Positions 8,818 through 17,332 of a DNA stretch of 64,000 nucleotides are shown here, piece after piece (the stretch's first letter is position 1; the number at the start of each line of letters is the position of its first letter). Origin of the DNA: Anderseniella sp963700735 (GTDB taxonomy: Bacteria; Pseudomonadota; Alphaproteobacteria; Rhizobiales; Aestuariivirgaceae); assembly GCA_963700735.1 (NCBI GenBank), contig CAVOYR010000004.1:62001-126000 (forward strand), in the 5' to 3' direction. The position numbers and the translations under genes were made by a program. The notes below the pieces were generated by a model that was not told the origin of the DNA, did no database searches, and saw only the letters and a program-made list of their open reading frames with translations.

Positions 8818-9986
8818 CATGCCTCGCCATCCAGCTTGACCACGGCCTTGGCCCTTGCAAATGCCGTGTTGGCCGCAGGCACCCCGGCATAGATCGCCGT
8901 CTGCATCAGCACTTCACGGATGGTTTCTGCCGGAACGCCCGCGCGCACCGCCGCACCCAGGTGCAGGTCGAACTCCTCCCAGCGCGACAGCGACGCGCAG
9001 ATCGCCAGCACCAGCATCCGCCGCGTGGTTTCATCCAGTCCGGGCCTTGTCCAGATGTCGCCCCAGGCATGGCGGGTGATCATCTCCTGGAATTCGCCAT
9101 TGAAGCTGTTGCGCCCCGCGAGCGACTTCTCGACCCACTCATTGCCCAGCACCTGCCGCCGCCGCGCAACACCGCGTGAGAATGCGTCATCGGTGGGCAG
9201 TGATGCATCGCCCAGGAAGCCTTGCAGGGCACGGGTGAAGTCTGCCGCCCGCTCGACATTGGAGATGTGGGCTGCATCGAGGATGGTGTGACTTGCGCCC
9301 TTGATCGCGGCGGCGATCTTCTCGCCCCGCTCCGGCGGCGTGGACTGGTCATGCCGGCCCGAGATTACCAGTGTCGGGGCTGAAATCCTGCCCAGCGCCG
9401 GATAGACGTCTGCCTCGCGCAGCATGCCGCAACAGCCCAGATATCCCTGCACGCTGGTCTGTTCCAGCACATGCCGGAAATCGCTGACCGTGCCGGGCCG
9501 GGCTGCGTGGAAGGTGGTCGAGAAGAACCGGTCCAGCACGGCACCGGAAATCGCTGCCATGCCGCCCTCGCTCACCGCCTTGATTCGCGCGTCCCACATG
9601 TCGGGCGGCGGAAAGTGCGGCGAGGTGTTTGCCAGCACGAGCTTGCCGAGGCGGTTGCCGTGGTGAATGCCCAGCCATTGCCCGGTGATGCCACCCATCG
9701 ACAGCCCGCAGAAATGAAACGTTTCAAGGCCCAGCGCGCCGGCCAGCCCGATCACGTCGCCACCAAGCTGCTCCAGCGTGTACGGTCCCTCCGGCACGTC
9801 TGATGCCCCGTGCCCGCGCTGGTCGTAGCGCACCACCCGGAAGGCGTGCTTCAGTGCATCGGCCTGCGGTTGCCACATCAGGTGGTCGCATCCCAGCGAA
9901 TTGGAAAAGATGATCGCCGGGGCATCTGCCGGTCCTTCAGCGCGATAGAATATCCGGCAACCGTCGTTCTGCGTTACATATGGCAT
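8817..9986 (-). CDS. pcaL: 3-oxoadipate enol-lactonase / 4-carboxymuconolactone decarboxylase fusion
   Basis: A two-domain enzyme of about 389 residues covering consecutive steps of the protocatechuate branch of the beta-ketoadipate pathway. The N-terminal alpha/beta hydrolase (PcaD) has the nucleophile elbow GLSMGG, the acid in SGRHDQSTPP and the His in AAHISNVE. The C-terminal domain (about residue 265 on) is a carboxymuconolactone decarboxylase (PcaC): NGEFQEMITRHAWGDIW, WEEFDLHLGAAVRAG. Such PcaD-PcaC fusions (PcaL) are known in actinobacteria and other lineages. An in-frame ATG at 10040 would add 18 residues; I prefer 9986 because homology starts there. No other pca gene is nearby. Confidence 0.88.
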   Translation of the reverse strand: MPYVTQNDGCRIFYRAEGPADAPAIIFSNSLGCDHLMWQPQADALKHAFRVVRYDQRGHGASDVPEGPYTLEQLGGDVIGLAGALGLETFHFCGLSMGGITGQWLGIHHGNRLGKLVLANTSPHFPPPDMWDARIKAVSEGGMAAISGAVLDRFFSTTFHAARPGTVSDFRHVLEQTSVQGYLGCCGMLREADVYPALGRISAPTLVISGRHDQSTPPERGEKIAAAIKGASHTILDAAHISNVERAADFTRALQGFLGDASLPTDDAFSRGVARRRQVLGNEWVEKSLAGRNSFNGEFQEMITRHAWGDIWTRPGLDETTRRMLVLAICASLSRWEEFDLHLGAAVRAGVPAETIREVLMQTAIYAGVPAANTAFARAKAVVKLDGEA

Positions 9987-10165
9987 CTGGGGTCCGATAT
10001 CTGGCGGGTTGGACGAGTTGGGTGTCGCGACTGTCGCCATTTGTCATGGCTTCGTCAAACCCGTTTGGGATGTGCATGGGCCTCATGCGTTTGCAGGGGA
10101 TGGACACTGCGGTCATCCGGCAGATAGGTGTCGGCTCCAATCGCGCAACAACAGGTGGCCCCCAT

Positions 10166-11083
10166 ATGCCCATTCCGGCCAGCGCCCGCACACCAGCAAG
10201 GACGGACAAGCAGAATCCGACGCTGGGCATCATCATGATGATCGGTGCCGTGGCCGCGTTTGCCGTAATCGACACCAGTGCCAAGGTGCTGGTCGCGTTC
10301 ATGCCACCGCTCATGGTGGTGTTCGCCCGCTACACGCTGGCTCTCATCTACATCGTGGTGCTGATGTGGTGGACCGGCTCCTTCAGCCTGAAGACGCAGC
10401 ATCCGTGGCTGCAGCTGCTGCGCGGCGTCATGCTGCTCAGCACCACCATGCTCAATTTCGTGGCGCTGCAATACCTCAGGCTTGACCAGACCTCGGCAAT
10501 CTTCTTTTCCAACCCGCTGTGGGTGTGTGCACTGTCACCGCTCCTGCTGGGAGAGCGCATCGGGCCACGCCGCTGGGCTGCCGTCATTGTCGGCTTTCTC
10601 GGGGTGATCCTGATCATCCGCCCCGGTGCCGACAGCTTTCACTGGGCCATGCTGTTGTCGGTGGCAGTCGCTGTGATTGCCGCCATGTACCAGATCACCA
10701 CCCGCAAGATCGGTGGCCGCGACCCCGCGCTCGTGTCGCTGATGCTGTCGACGCTGGTTGGGGCCAGCCTGTCGATGCCCACGGGCATCCTGCAATGGCA
10801 ACTGCCGCCATCGGGCTACCTGTGGCTTATGCTGCTGATGGGTTTTGCCGGCAGCATCGGCCATCACCTGCTCATCAGGGCCCACACCATTGCACCGGCA
10901 CCAACCCTTGCGCCGTTCGTCTATACACAGATCATCTGGATGATCGCGCTTGGCTACCTGGTGTTCGGTGACGTGCCGGATGCCGTGACGCTGGCAGGTG
11001 CTGCGATAGTGGTGATGAGCGGTCTCTACGTCTATTATCGCGAGCAGCAGGTAAAGGCGAGGCAAGCAGGAACCAGGCCATGA
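10166..11083 (+). CDS. EamA/DMT-family transporter
   Basis: An inner-membrane drug/metabolite transporter with two EamA repeats and about ten hydrophobic helices (305 residues), beginning GIIMMIGAVAAFAVIDTSAK. The repeat feature YLRLDQTSAIFFSNPLW in the middle of the protein is typical. Members often export amino acids or related metabolites. Several upstream in-frame ATGs exist, back to 9980. The ATG at 10166 was chosen for its AGGTGG ribosome site with a 7-bp gap and because the first helix follows soon after. Its TGA overlaps the next ATG (ATGA), so it is translationally coupled to the dehydrogenase and aminotransferase genes. Confidence 0.88.
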   Translation: MPIPASARTPARTDKQNPTLGIIMMIGAVAAFAVIDTSAKVLVAFMPPLMVVFARYTLALIYIVVLMWWTGSFSLKTQHPWLQLLRGVMLLSTTMLNFVALQYLRLDQTSAIFFSNPLWVCALSPLLLGERIGPRRWAAVIVGFLGVILIIRPGADSFHWAMLLSVAVAVIAAMYQITTRKIGGRDPALVSLMLSTLVGASLSMPTGILQWQLPPSGYLWLMLLMGFAGSIGHHLLIRAHTIAPAPTLAPFVYTQIIWMIALGYLVFGDVPDAVTLAGAAIVVMSGLYVYYREQQVKARQAGTRP

Positions 11084-11967
11084 CAGCAAAGCCGAACGTC
11101 GGATTCATCGGTATCGGGCAGATGGGCGAGGGCATGGCGAGACGCCTGCTTGCAGCCGGATATCCACTCAGCATCGCCGCCCATCGTAGGCGCACCCGCA
11201 TCGACCAGCTCGTCGCCGAAGGGGCAGTAGAGGCGCCGTCACCGGCCAACCTGGCCGCAAGCTGTGACGTGATCATCCTGTGCGTGTCCAATGCTGCGGC
11301 AGTCGCCGCCACAGTTGACGCCATGCGCCCGGCACTGTCTGCCGGCACCATCATCGTCGATACATCCACTTCCGATCCCGAGTTGACGCGCCGGCTTGCC
11401 GAGGATCTCGCGGCGGACGGCATCCACTTCTGCGATGGCCCGTTGACCGGTGGCGTGGCGCAGGCAGCAGCCGGCGAACTTGGCGTGCTGTTTGGCGGCC
11501 CCGCCGACGTCATGACCAGGGTTGAACCGGTGTTGCGCAGCTTCGCCACCCGGGTGGAGCATTTCGGTCCCGCCGGCAGCGGCCATGTGGCCAAGCTGGT
11601 CAACAATTACCTCGTCTGCGGCATGATTGCCCTGATCGCCGACACCTACAACGCCGCCCGGGACCTTGGCGTCGACTGGGCAAAGCTGTACTCCGTCATG
11701 CAGCAGGGTTCGAACAACTCAGGCGCCCTGCAGCGCATCGTCGGCAACGCCATCAACGGCGACTTCGACGGCTACAAGTTTTCGCTGGCCAACGCCCACA
11801 AGGACATGAGCTATTTCGTGAAGCTGGGCGACGGGTTGTCAGGCCCGTCCGCGCTGGCCAATGTCGTCATGGAGGAGTTCGATGAAGCTGTGGACCGCGG
11901 CATGGGCGCCATGATGGTGTCCCGGCTGATCGATCCCGACCTGCAGGAGTATGACGTCAAGCCATGA
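11080..11967 (+). CDS. 3-hydroxyisobutyrate dehydrogenase-family oxidoreductase
   Basis: A 295-residue NAD(P)-dependent beta-hydroxyacid dehydrogenase. The N-terminal Rossmann motif is GFIGIGQMGEGMARRLL, the substrate motif is DGPLTGGVAQAAAG, and the catalytic Lys region is GHVAKLVNNYL. These mark the family that includes 3-hydroxyisobutyrate, tartronate-semialdehyde and related dehydrogenases; the substrate is not readable. It overlaps by four bases with both the transporter upstream and the aminotransferase downstream, so the three genes form one translationally coupled operon. Confidence 0.9.
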   Translation: MTAKPNVGFIGIGQMGEGMARRLLAAGYPLSIAAHRRRTRIDQLVAEGAVEAPSPANLAASCDVIILCVSNAAAVAATVDAMRPALSAGTIIVDTSTSDPELTRRLAEDLAADGIHFCDGPLTGGVAQAAAGELGVLFGGPADVMTRVEPVLRSFATRVEHFGPAGSGHVAKLVNNYLVCGMIALIADTYNAARDLGVDWAKLYSVMQQGSNNSGALQRIVGNAINGDFDGYKFSLANAHKDMSYFVKLGDGLSGPSALANVVMEEFDEAVDRGMGAMMVSRLIDPDLQEYDVKP

Positions 11968-13145
11968 GCAATCTGCGACTGAACCCGGCCGTTGCCGGAC
12001 TGCAGGAAGAAGGTGCCTTCTTCGTGCTCGACAAGGCCATGAAGCTGAAGGCGCAAGGCCATCCCGTCATAAACCTCGGCATCGGCCAGCCTGACTTCGC
12101 GCCGCCGGCCCATGTCATCGAGGCCGGGCTGAAGGCCATCAAGGACGGCCCGCACGGATACACCTCGCCCGTGGGCATGCCTGCGCTTCGCGAGGCCGTG
12201 GCAGGCTCGGTCGGCAGCCGCTACGGTGTCGGCATATCGCCAGACCGGGTTGTCATCGTTCCCGGCGGCAAGGTCACCATTTTCTTTGCCTGCATGCTGT
12301 TCGGCGGGCAGGGCCGCGAGATCCTGTATCCCGATCCCGGTTTTCCGCCCTATCGCGAGGCCATCAAGTCGGCCTCGTCCCGGGCTGTGCCCTATGCCAT
12401 CCGCGAAGACCGCAACTTCGGTTTCGATGCCGATGAGGTGTTGTCGCTGATCACCCCTGACACCGGCCTTGTTATCATCAACTCGCCCGCAAATCCCACC
12501 GGTGGCGTGGTTGACCGCACCGAACTGGACAAGCTTGCAAAGGGCCTTGAGGCCCATCCACACGTGGCCATACTGTCTGACGAGATCTACTCGCACCTGG
12601 TGTTTGAAGGCTCGGGCTTCCAGTCCCTGATGCAGTATCCGCAACTGGCAGACCGGGTCATCCTTCTCGATGGCTGGTCGAAGACCTTTGCCATGACCGG
12701 CTGGCGGCTGGGCTTCGGCATCTGGCCGCAAGCCGTTGTCGAGGCCGTGCGCGGGCTGATCACCGTTGATCATTCCTGCGTCAACGTTTCGGCGCAAATG
12801 GCGGGTCTGGCGGCCATCACCGGGCCGATGGACGAGATCGAGGCCATGCGGCAGACCTTTGCCCGCCGCCGCGACCTCGTGGTCGACCGGCTCAACGCCA
12901 TGCCGGGCGTCACCTGCCGGGTGCCGGGCGGGGCGTTCTATGCGTTTCCAAATGTAAGAGGAACCGGCATCGCGTCGAAACAGCTTGCAGACCGGCTGCT
13001 GATGGAGGCCCACGTCGCTCTCATTCCCGGCGACAGCTTCGGCAACAACGGCGCTGGCTACCTGCGGCTGTCCTATGCCGCCAGTACGCCGGAACTGGAA
13101 GAAGCGCTGTCGCGCATGCATGCGCTGCTGGAAAGCGGTGCGTGA
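11964..13145 (+). CDS. Class I/II PLP aminotransferase
   Basis: A 393-residue fold type I aminotransferase (AspC/AAT superfamily). The PLP-binding lysine sits in DGWSKTFAMTGWRLGF. The conserved NSPANPTGG (phosphate and ring contacts) and SDEIYSHLVF (Asp pairing with the PLP nitrogen, Tyr) motifs are present, and the carboxylate Arg is likely in YLRLSYA. It is the last gene of the EamA-dehydrogenase-aminotransferase operon, starting in an ATGA overlap. The operon could handle a beta-hydroxy or amino acid that is then exported; this is inference. The donor and acceptor are unknown. Confidence 0.9.
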   Translation: MSNLRLNPAVAGLQEEGAFFVLDKAMKLKAQGHPVINLGIGQPDFAPPAHVIEAGLKAIKDGPHGYTSPVGMPALREAVAGSVGSRYGVGISPDRVVIVPGGKVTIFFACMLFGGQGREILYPDPGFPPYREAIKSASSRAVPYAIREDRNFGFDADEVLSLITPDTGLVIINSPANPTGGVVDRTELDKLAKGLEAHPHVAILSDEIYSHLVFEGSGFQSLMQYPQLADRVILLDGWSKTFAMTGWRLGFGIWPQAVVEAVRGLITVDHSCVNVSAQMAGLAAITGPMDEIEAMRQTFARRRDLVVDRLNAMPGVTCRVPGGAFYAFPNVRGTGIASKQLADRLLMEAHVALIPGDSFGNNGAGYLRLSYAASTPELEEALSRMHALLESGA

Positions 13146-13397
13146 CCGAAAGGGAAAAGAAAGATCGGTCCCCGCGTCAGCCGCCCTGGGGATGGGCAAT
13201 GGCGGGGGGTGAAGGCGTCTTCCACGAGGACCAATCCAAAAAAGTGCAAGGAAACCTCTTCTCGGGTTTGCTACTCTGTACTGACGCCACCCTGCACTGG
13301 CGGGAAAATACCGGCTTGTCATGACGTTCACGCGACAATTGGAACAGGAATCAAGTCATTGGTATCTGGTCGAAACTTCACTCGGGAGACTGGTGCG

Positions 13398-13841
13398 ATG
13401 AAAATTGGTCGCCGCCATTTTATCCAGTCCGTTGCGTATGTTCTGGGTGCGGTTCTGACAACACCAGCGGTAATGGCGCAGCAGCTTGCCGAAACCATGA
13501 CTGCGCCGGATGCGCTTGAGGCTGCTGCGTCCGGCAAGGCAGTACTGGTGGATATCCGTTCCCGCCAGGAGTGGGCAGAGACCGGTCTCGCACAACCGGC
13601 CCTGCCGATATCCATGCATGAGCCCGGTTTCGTGCAGCAATTGCTCGCCGCACTGGGCAACGATCGCAACCGTCCTGTGGCGCTGATCTGTGCCACGGGC
13701 GGGCGCACCCGTTATGTCCAGAGCGAACTGCGCAAGCTCGGCTTCACGAATGTTTCTGATGTGTCCGAAGGCATGGAAGGTTCGCCTGCGGGTCCCGGCT
13801 GGCTGAAGCGGGGCCTGGCGGTAAAGCCATTCAAGCCGTGA
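13398..13841 (+). CDS. Exported rhodanese-domain protein
   Basis: A 147-residue rhodanese with an N-terminal signal that looks Tat-type (GRRHFIQSVAYVLGAVLTTPAVMAQ). The active-site loop CATGGR fits the six-residue CxxxxR loop, with the catalytic Cys intact, and VLVDIRSRQEWAETG is the usual N-terminal rhodanese strand. It probably handles sulfane sulfur, or acts as a phosphatase-like or binding protein, in the periplasm. The ATG at 13398 follows GGGAG ten bases upstream. The frame is open back to 13209 but that part has no protein-like signal. It stands alone between the aminotransferase operon and a convergent MFS gene. Confidence 0.88.
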   Translation: MKIGRRHFIQSVAYVLGAVLTTPAVMAQQLAETMTAPDALEAAASGKAVLVDIRSRQEWAETGLAQPALPISMHEPGFVQQLLAALGNDRNRPVALICATGGRTRYVQSELRKLGFTNVSDVSEGMEGSPAGPGWLKRGLAVKPFKP

Positions 13842-13864
13842 CATCTAGCAGGGTTCGGTGAAAC

Positions 13865-15232
13865 TTAGCGCAGCTGCGGTACTGGCCGGCAGCGGGTTTC
13901 GCGCAGGCCAAATGTGAGTGCAAACCCCATCGCGGCCCATACCACCAGCGAGATCAGGGCGAAGCGATAGTCCGCCGCCTGGTAGATACGCGCGCCGGCC
14001 TCCAGCGTTCCGTCCCAGCGCAGGTCCAGAAGCCAGCCTACAACCGGCTGCAGCACGGCCCCGGCCGCAACCGTCATGCCGTTGATCAGGCCGCCGACGG
14101 TGCCGTGCAGTGACTTGGGTGATACCTCGCGTCCGATGGCAAACGTGATGACCATGCTGCCGCCGGTGAACCCGGACACGAAGAACAGCGCACCCGTTAG
14201 CCACAATGGCAGGCCGGGTATCAGCGCTATGCAGGCCAGCGAGGCAACGTTAAGGCCCGCACCCGCCACCAGCGGTGGCTTGCGCAAGCCGATGCGATCC
14301 GTCAGCCAGCCGAAGAACGGTGCCCCGATTGCCCAGCCGAACAGCGACAATGACGTGTAGAAGGCAGCGCTTGCCCGCTCCAGCCCATAGGCGCTGGCCA
14401 GGAACGGTACGCCCCAAAGCCCGCCCAGCGCCAGCATCGGACCGGACAGTGCCATGGCGGCAAATCCCAGCCGCCATATCTCGCGGCGCCTGATGGTCTT
14501 GCGCAAACCCAGCCAGATCTCCGACCAGCGGATGTCGGCTTCCTGCTCGGCCGTTTTCGCCACCGGCGAATTGCGCACCACCACGGCAATCACTGCCGCC
14601 AGTGCCAGCGCAAAGACGGCAGCCCAGACCATCGTCGTGCGCCAGCCCACCGCCTCGACCGCGAGCGCCAGCGGAGCCTGGCCGGCAATGCCGCACATCA
14701 TGGCGAAAAACATCGACCCGCCGGTTAGAAACGCGAAGTGCCGCGCGCGGAACCAGCTCGCCGCCAGCGCCATCGACCCGATAAACCCCACGGCCGAGCC
14801 TGCGCCCACCAGGAACCGGCCGGCATAGGCCACCTCTACGCGCGGTGCATAGGCAAACAGCGCAGACCCCACGGCAGCCGCCATCAGCGCTACGGACAGC
14901 ATGATGCGCGCACCATAACGGTCGAGCAGTGCGCCGATGGGTAGCTGCATCGCTGCATAGGGGTAGAAATACAGCGCGGACAATTGCCCCAGCACGGCAC
15001 CCGAGACGGCGAACTCCGCCATCAGGTCCGGCACCATAACGCTGGGGGCAACGCGCTGGAAGAAGGCGTAGCCAAAGGCAAGCGCGCTCAGTGACCATAC
15101 CAGCGTGGCCGTGGCGATGGGAGCAGGCGGCAGGTCTGCCGTCATGCGTGGCGAACTGGCCGCCGGTCGGGAGGGAGTGCTTGAAGTGGCCTGGCGCATG
15201 GAGGTCGTTTGATCTGTCCGTTGGCCCGGCAT
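13865..15232 (-). CDS. Major facilitator superfamily transporter
   Basis: A polytopic inner-membrane MFS carrier with about twelve hydrophobic helices. The loop 2-3 motif reads GALLDRYGARIMLS, close to the MFS signature GxLxDRxGxR, and a second copy (FGWLTDRIGLRKPP) sits at the start of the second half. The family includes anion:cation symporters and organic-acid carriers; the substrate is unknown. The start is uncertain. ATG 15232 has a GAGG ribosome site 7 bp away and gives 455 residues. Alternatives are 15283, 15199 and 15145; the membrane domain only begins after the last of these. Confidence 0.85.
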   Translation of the reverse strand: MPGQRTDQTTSMRQATSSTPSRPAASSPRMTADLPPAPIATATLVWSLSALAFGYAFFQRVAPSVMVPDLMAEFAVSGAVLGQLSALYFYPYAAMQLPIGALLDRYGARIMLSVALMAAAVGSALFAYAPRVEVAYAGRFLVGAGSAVGFIGSMALAASWFRARHFAFLTGGSMFFAMMCGIAGQAPLALAVEAVGWRTTMVWAAVFALALAAVIAVVVRNSPVAKTAEQEADIRWSEIWLGLRKTIRRREIWRLGFAAMALSGPMLALGGLWGVPFLASAYGLERASAAFYTSLSLFGWAIGAPFFGWLTDRIGLRKPPLVAGAGLNVASLACIALIPGLPLWLTGALFFVSGFTGGSMVITFAIGREVSPKSLHGTVGGLINGMTVAAGAVLQPVVGWLLDLRWDGTLEAGARIYQAADYRFALISLVVWAAMGFALTFGLRETRCRPVPQLR

Positions 15233-15360
15233 GCTAGGGCCTCGGCGAGCCAATTCATAGGCAGTCACGCGCAGTTTGGCCATGCTCGAAACGCAAAGCC
15301 CCGGCGAGAGTTTGCCTCTGCGCCGGGGTTGAGTGTTTGAGCTGCCGGAAGGCTAAGCGG

Positions 15361-15937
15361 TCAGCAGTTGGTGCATCCCAGGGTCTTGCCCTGGCGCGGA
15401 CGCTGGGCGACAACGTCCTCCACCTTGATCGGGCCTGCGCCAAGAACATAGCCCACTATCGGACGGAAGTTCAGGCAGACACGGCCGACGAGGATGTCGT
15501 TTTCCTCTTCGGTGAGTTTCTTCAGATCACCGGTTGGCATGGGTGGACCGCCGCACGTGCCACGGCTGTGGCTCCACTCCATGTTGACGTTGTTGCCGTT
15601 GGGCCGGTAGTTGAACAGCTCGATCTTGATGTCCGAAATGTTGTAGGGCTGCAGGATCGAGTTCGACAGCATCGATAAAGCGGTTCAGCTCCGCCGTGTT
15701 GGTGGTATTGGTCACCTGTGTGGCGAGGTCGACGATGGCACTGGTGGCATTGGTCGCCTTACGCTGGGCAGACAGAAGCTGGGCGATGTCGATCATGCCG
15801 AGAAGCAGCAGGATCATCAATGGAAACAGCAGCGCTGCCTCGATCGATACCACGCCGTCCTTCCGGCGGCCAAAGCTGAACAGCTTCATCGCCAGGGTGC
15901 TGCATGTGCCCACCGGTTTGTTGTCTTGAATCATCAT
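15361..15937 (-). pseudogene. TadE-family minor pilin, one frameshift
   Basis: A Flp/Tad minor pilin of the TadE/TadG type in two frames. The first (from ATG 15937, ribosome site AGGGA) carries the class III signal and the single helix KDGVVSIEAALLFPLMILLLLG. The second, from about 15672, carries the C-terminal domain (LSNSILQPYNISDIKIELFN, then Cys-containing ends). Removing one base near 15665-15680 joins them into about 190 residues. As written, the product would end with an unrelated tail. The next gene upstream on the same strand is a second TadE-like protein. The defect may be a genuine mutation or an assembly error. Confidence 0.75.
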
Positions 15938-15990
15938 CTTTCGCGTCCCTGTATGGTGCGGCTGCCGGCCTTGCCCGCGCCGCAGTATCG

Positions 15991-16593
15991 TCAGTTCACC
16001 GGGTTGAACGGCTCGTTCATGAACACCGCCACGCCCCGCAGCAGGCGCTTGTCCTTGCCATGGTTGGCAAGGAAGTGCGGCGTGGTGGTCGTGCCGTTGA
16101 GTTCGAGCAGTTCATTCAACCCCGGCACGTAGATCTGCTGCTCAAAGAATGTTTCGACGATAACCACGGAACCCGGGGCGCCCGGTTGCCAGGCCGGGTT
16201 TTCCTGCAGGTTCTCGTCCATGTTGCCTTCGCCATCACCGCCGGCGGCGCGGGTATTGGTTTGGGCGAAAGTGGTGCGCGTTTCAACGTTTACGATGACG
16301 TTGCTGGCGCAGTTCATGTAGCCGGGCATGTGGCTGCACAGTTCGTCCTTGAACTCTTGCGGAGAGATGCCGCCTTGCTGCACCTGGCCGGTGCGGATCA
16401 GGCGTGATGCCTTCATCGTTGCGCTCTGCAGCGAGTATTCCGACATGTAACTGAAGCCGGTCTCGAAGGTGGCAAACATCAGGAACAGGAACGGACCGCC
16501 GATCATGGCGAACTCGATGGCGGTAACACCACTGTCGTCCTTGCGGAACTTCTTGTTGATCCGCTTGATCGATCTACGAATCTGCAAAAACAT
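15991..16593 (-). CDS. TadE-family minor pilin
   Basis: A 200-residue TadE-like pseudopilin of the Flp pilus. A basic N-terminus (IRRSIKRINKKFRKD) precedes DSGVTAIEFAMIGGPFLFLM, which is the prepilin-like site with Glu five residues into the helix, followed by a single transmembrane helix. The C-terminal part is periplasmic, with two Cys (LCSHMPGYMNCAS). The ATG at 16593 has GGGAG nine bases upstream; the longer open frame to 16665 lacks support. It is co-oriented with the frameshifted TadE gene and divergent from the main Tad operon. Confidence 0.85.
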   Translation of the reverse strand: MFLQIRRSIKRINKKFRKDDSGVTAIEFAMIGGPFLFLMFATFETGFSYMSEYSLQSATMKASRLIRTGQVQQGGISPQEFKDELCSHMPGYMNCASNVIVNVETRTTFAQTNTRAAGGDGEGNMDENLQENPAWQPGAPGSVVIVETFFEQQIYVPGLNELLELNGTTTTPHFLANHGKDKRLLRGVAVFMNEPFNPVN

Positions 16594-16786
16594 CTTCACA
16601 CTCTCCCATTGGCAACCGCGAGGCCGGTTGCTCGTTCGCATGCGACCAGTCATCCAATGTTGCACTGGCGGTCACATACCGGATGGGGACTATAGTGGGT
16701 CGGTGCTTATCAACGCTTAAAAGTGTGAGGTAAATTTTATTGAAACGCGCAAGGTTTCATTAACCCTGCTGCAGTTGTTCAATGAA

Positions 16787-16816
16787 AACGCCTGCGACGA
16801 CGAGATCGCAGGCGTT
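16787..16816 (-). terminator. Terminator after the CpaC-N-like gene
   Basis: A perfect 11-bp stem (AACGCCTGCGA / TCGCAGGCGTT, 8-base loop) is followed on the minus strand by TTTCATT. It lies 37 bp after the stop of the gene ending at 16853. Confidence 0.7.
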
Positions 16817-16852
16817 CAAGACGGGAGCAATCCGGTCGATGTACCAAGCTGG

Positions 16853-17332
16853 TTATTGCGCGCCGCCCTGCGGGGCTGCAGCACCAGCAGAGACACCGGT
16901 CTTGGTCTGGATCTGGGTTGCCAATGCCTGGAAGCTCTCGACGTCATCATTGACGGTCAGCACCTTGTCGCAGAACGGGGCGCAGTGCAGGGTTATCTGC
17001 TTGCCAGCCCTGTACATGCTCACCACCTGCTCTTCGGCCCGCTGCACATTCACCATGAAGTTCGCCAGCTGGTTGCCATCCAGATCGAGCACGATCACCT
17101 GGGTGCGTCCGGTCTGCTTGCCAATGAGAATCAGCCGGTTGGTCTGGATGGTGGCATCCGCATACATCGGGTTGGACAGCACCACGGTCGCTGGTTCGCC
17201 AGACACCTTCACTATACGCGCCGTATCCACATCCATGGTCACGCTGGGTTCTGCCAGTGCGGCAGTTGACAATGCGGCCAGTCCGGTGACGGCGCCGATC
17301 AGTGCAATTCGGGTTCTGGCGAGCAGGCTCAT
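16853..17332 (-). CDS. Pilus-assembly protein, CpaC/RcpA N-terminal-like domain only
   Basis: A 159-residue secreted protein with a signal peptide ending at AALAEPSV. The rest resembles the N-terminal domain of CpaC secretins: a strand pattern with PMYADATIQTNRLILIGKQTGRTQVIVLD, matching the PEVVDAVVRTRTTAYLFAKTNGQTNIFFF segment of the full CpaC at 19774-21261. It lacks the secretin pore. Two Cys (HCAPFCDK) may form a disulfide. It is divergent from the Flp pilin gene across a 519-bp AT-rich gap. It may be a periplasmic partner of the secretin; the function is inferred from homology and location. Confidence 0.82.
   Translation of the reverse strand: MSLLARTRIALIGAVTGLAALSTAALAEPSVTMDVDTARIVKVSGEPATVVLSNPMYADATIQTNRLILIGKQTGRTQVIVLDLDGNQLANFMVNVQRAEEQVVSMYRAGKQITLHCAPFCDKVLTVNDDVESFQALATQIQTKTGVSAGAAAPQGGAQ

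Noticed and set aside
13142..13324. A 60-codon frame after the aminotransferase gene
   Set aside because: It has a start overlapping the stop of the previous gene, but a random-looking sequence, no family and no conserved features; too weak to call.
11811..13331. A 506-codon minus-strand open frame over the aminotransferase gene
   Set aside because: It is the antisense shadow of a well-supported PLP enzyme; GC-rich codon bias leaves the opposite frame open. The predicted protein is low complexity, rich in Arg, His and Gly, with no motif.
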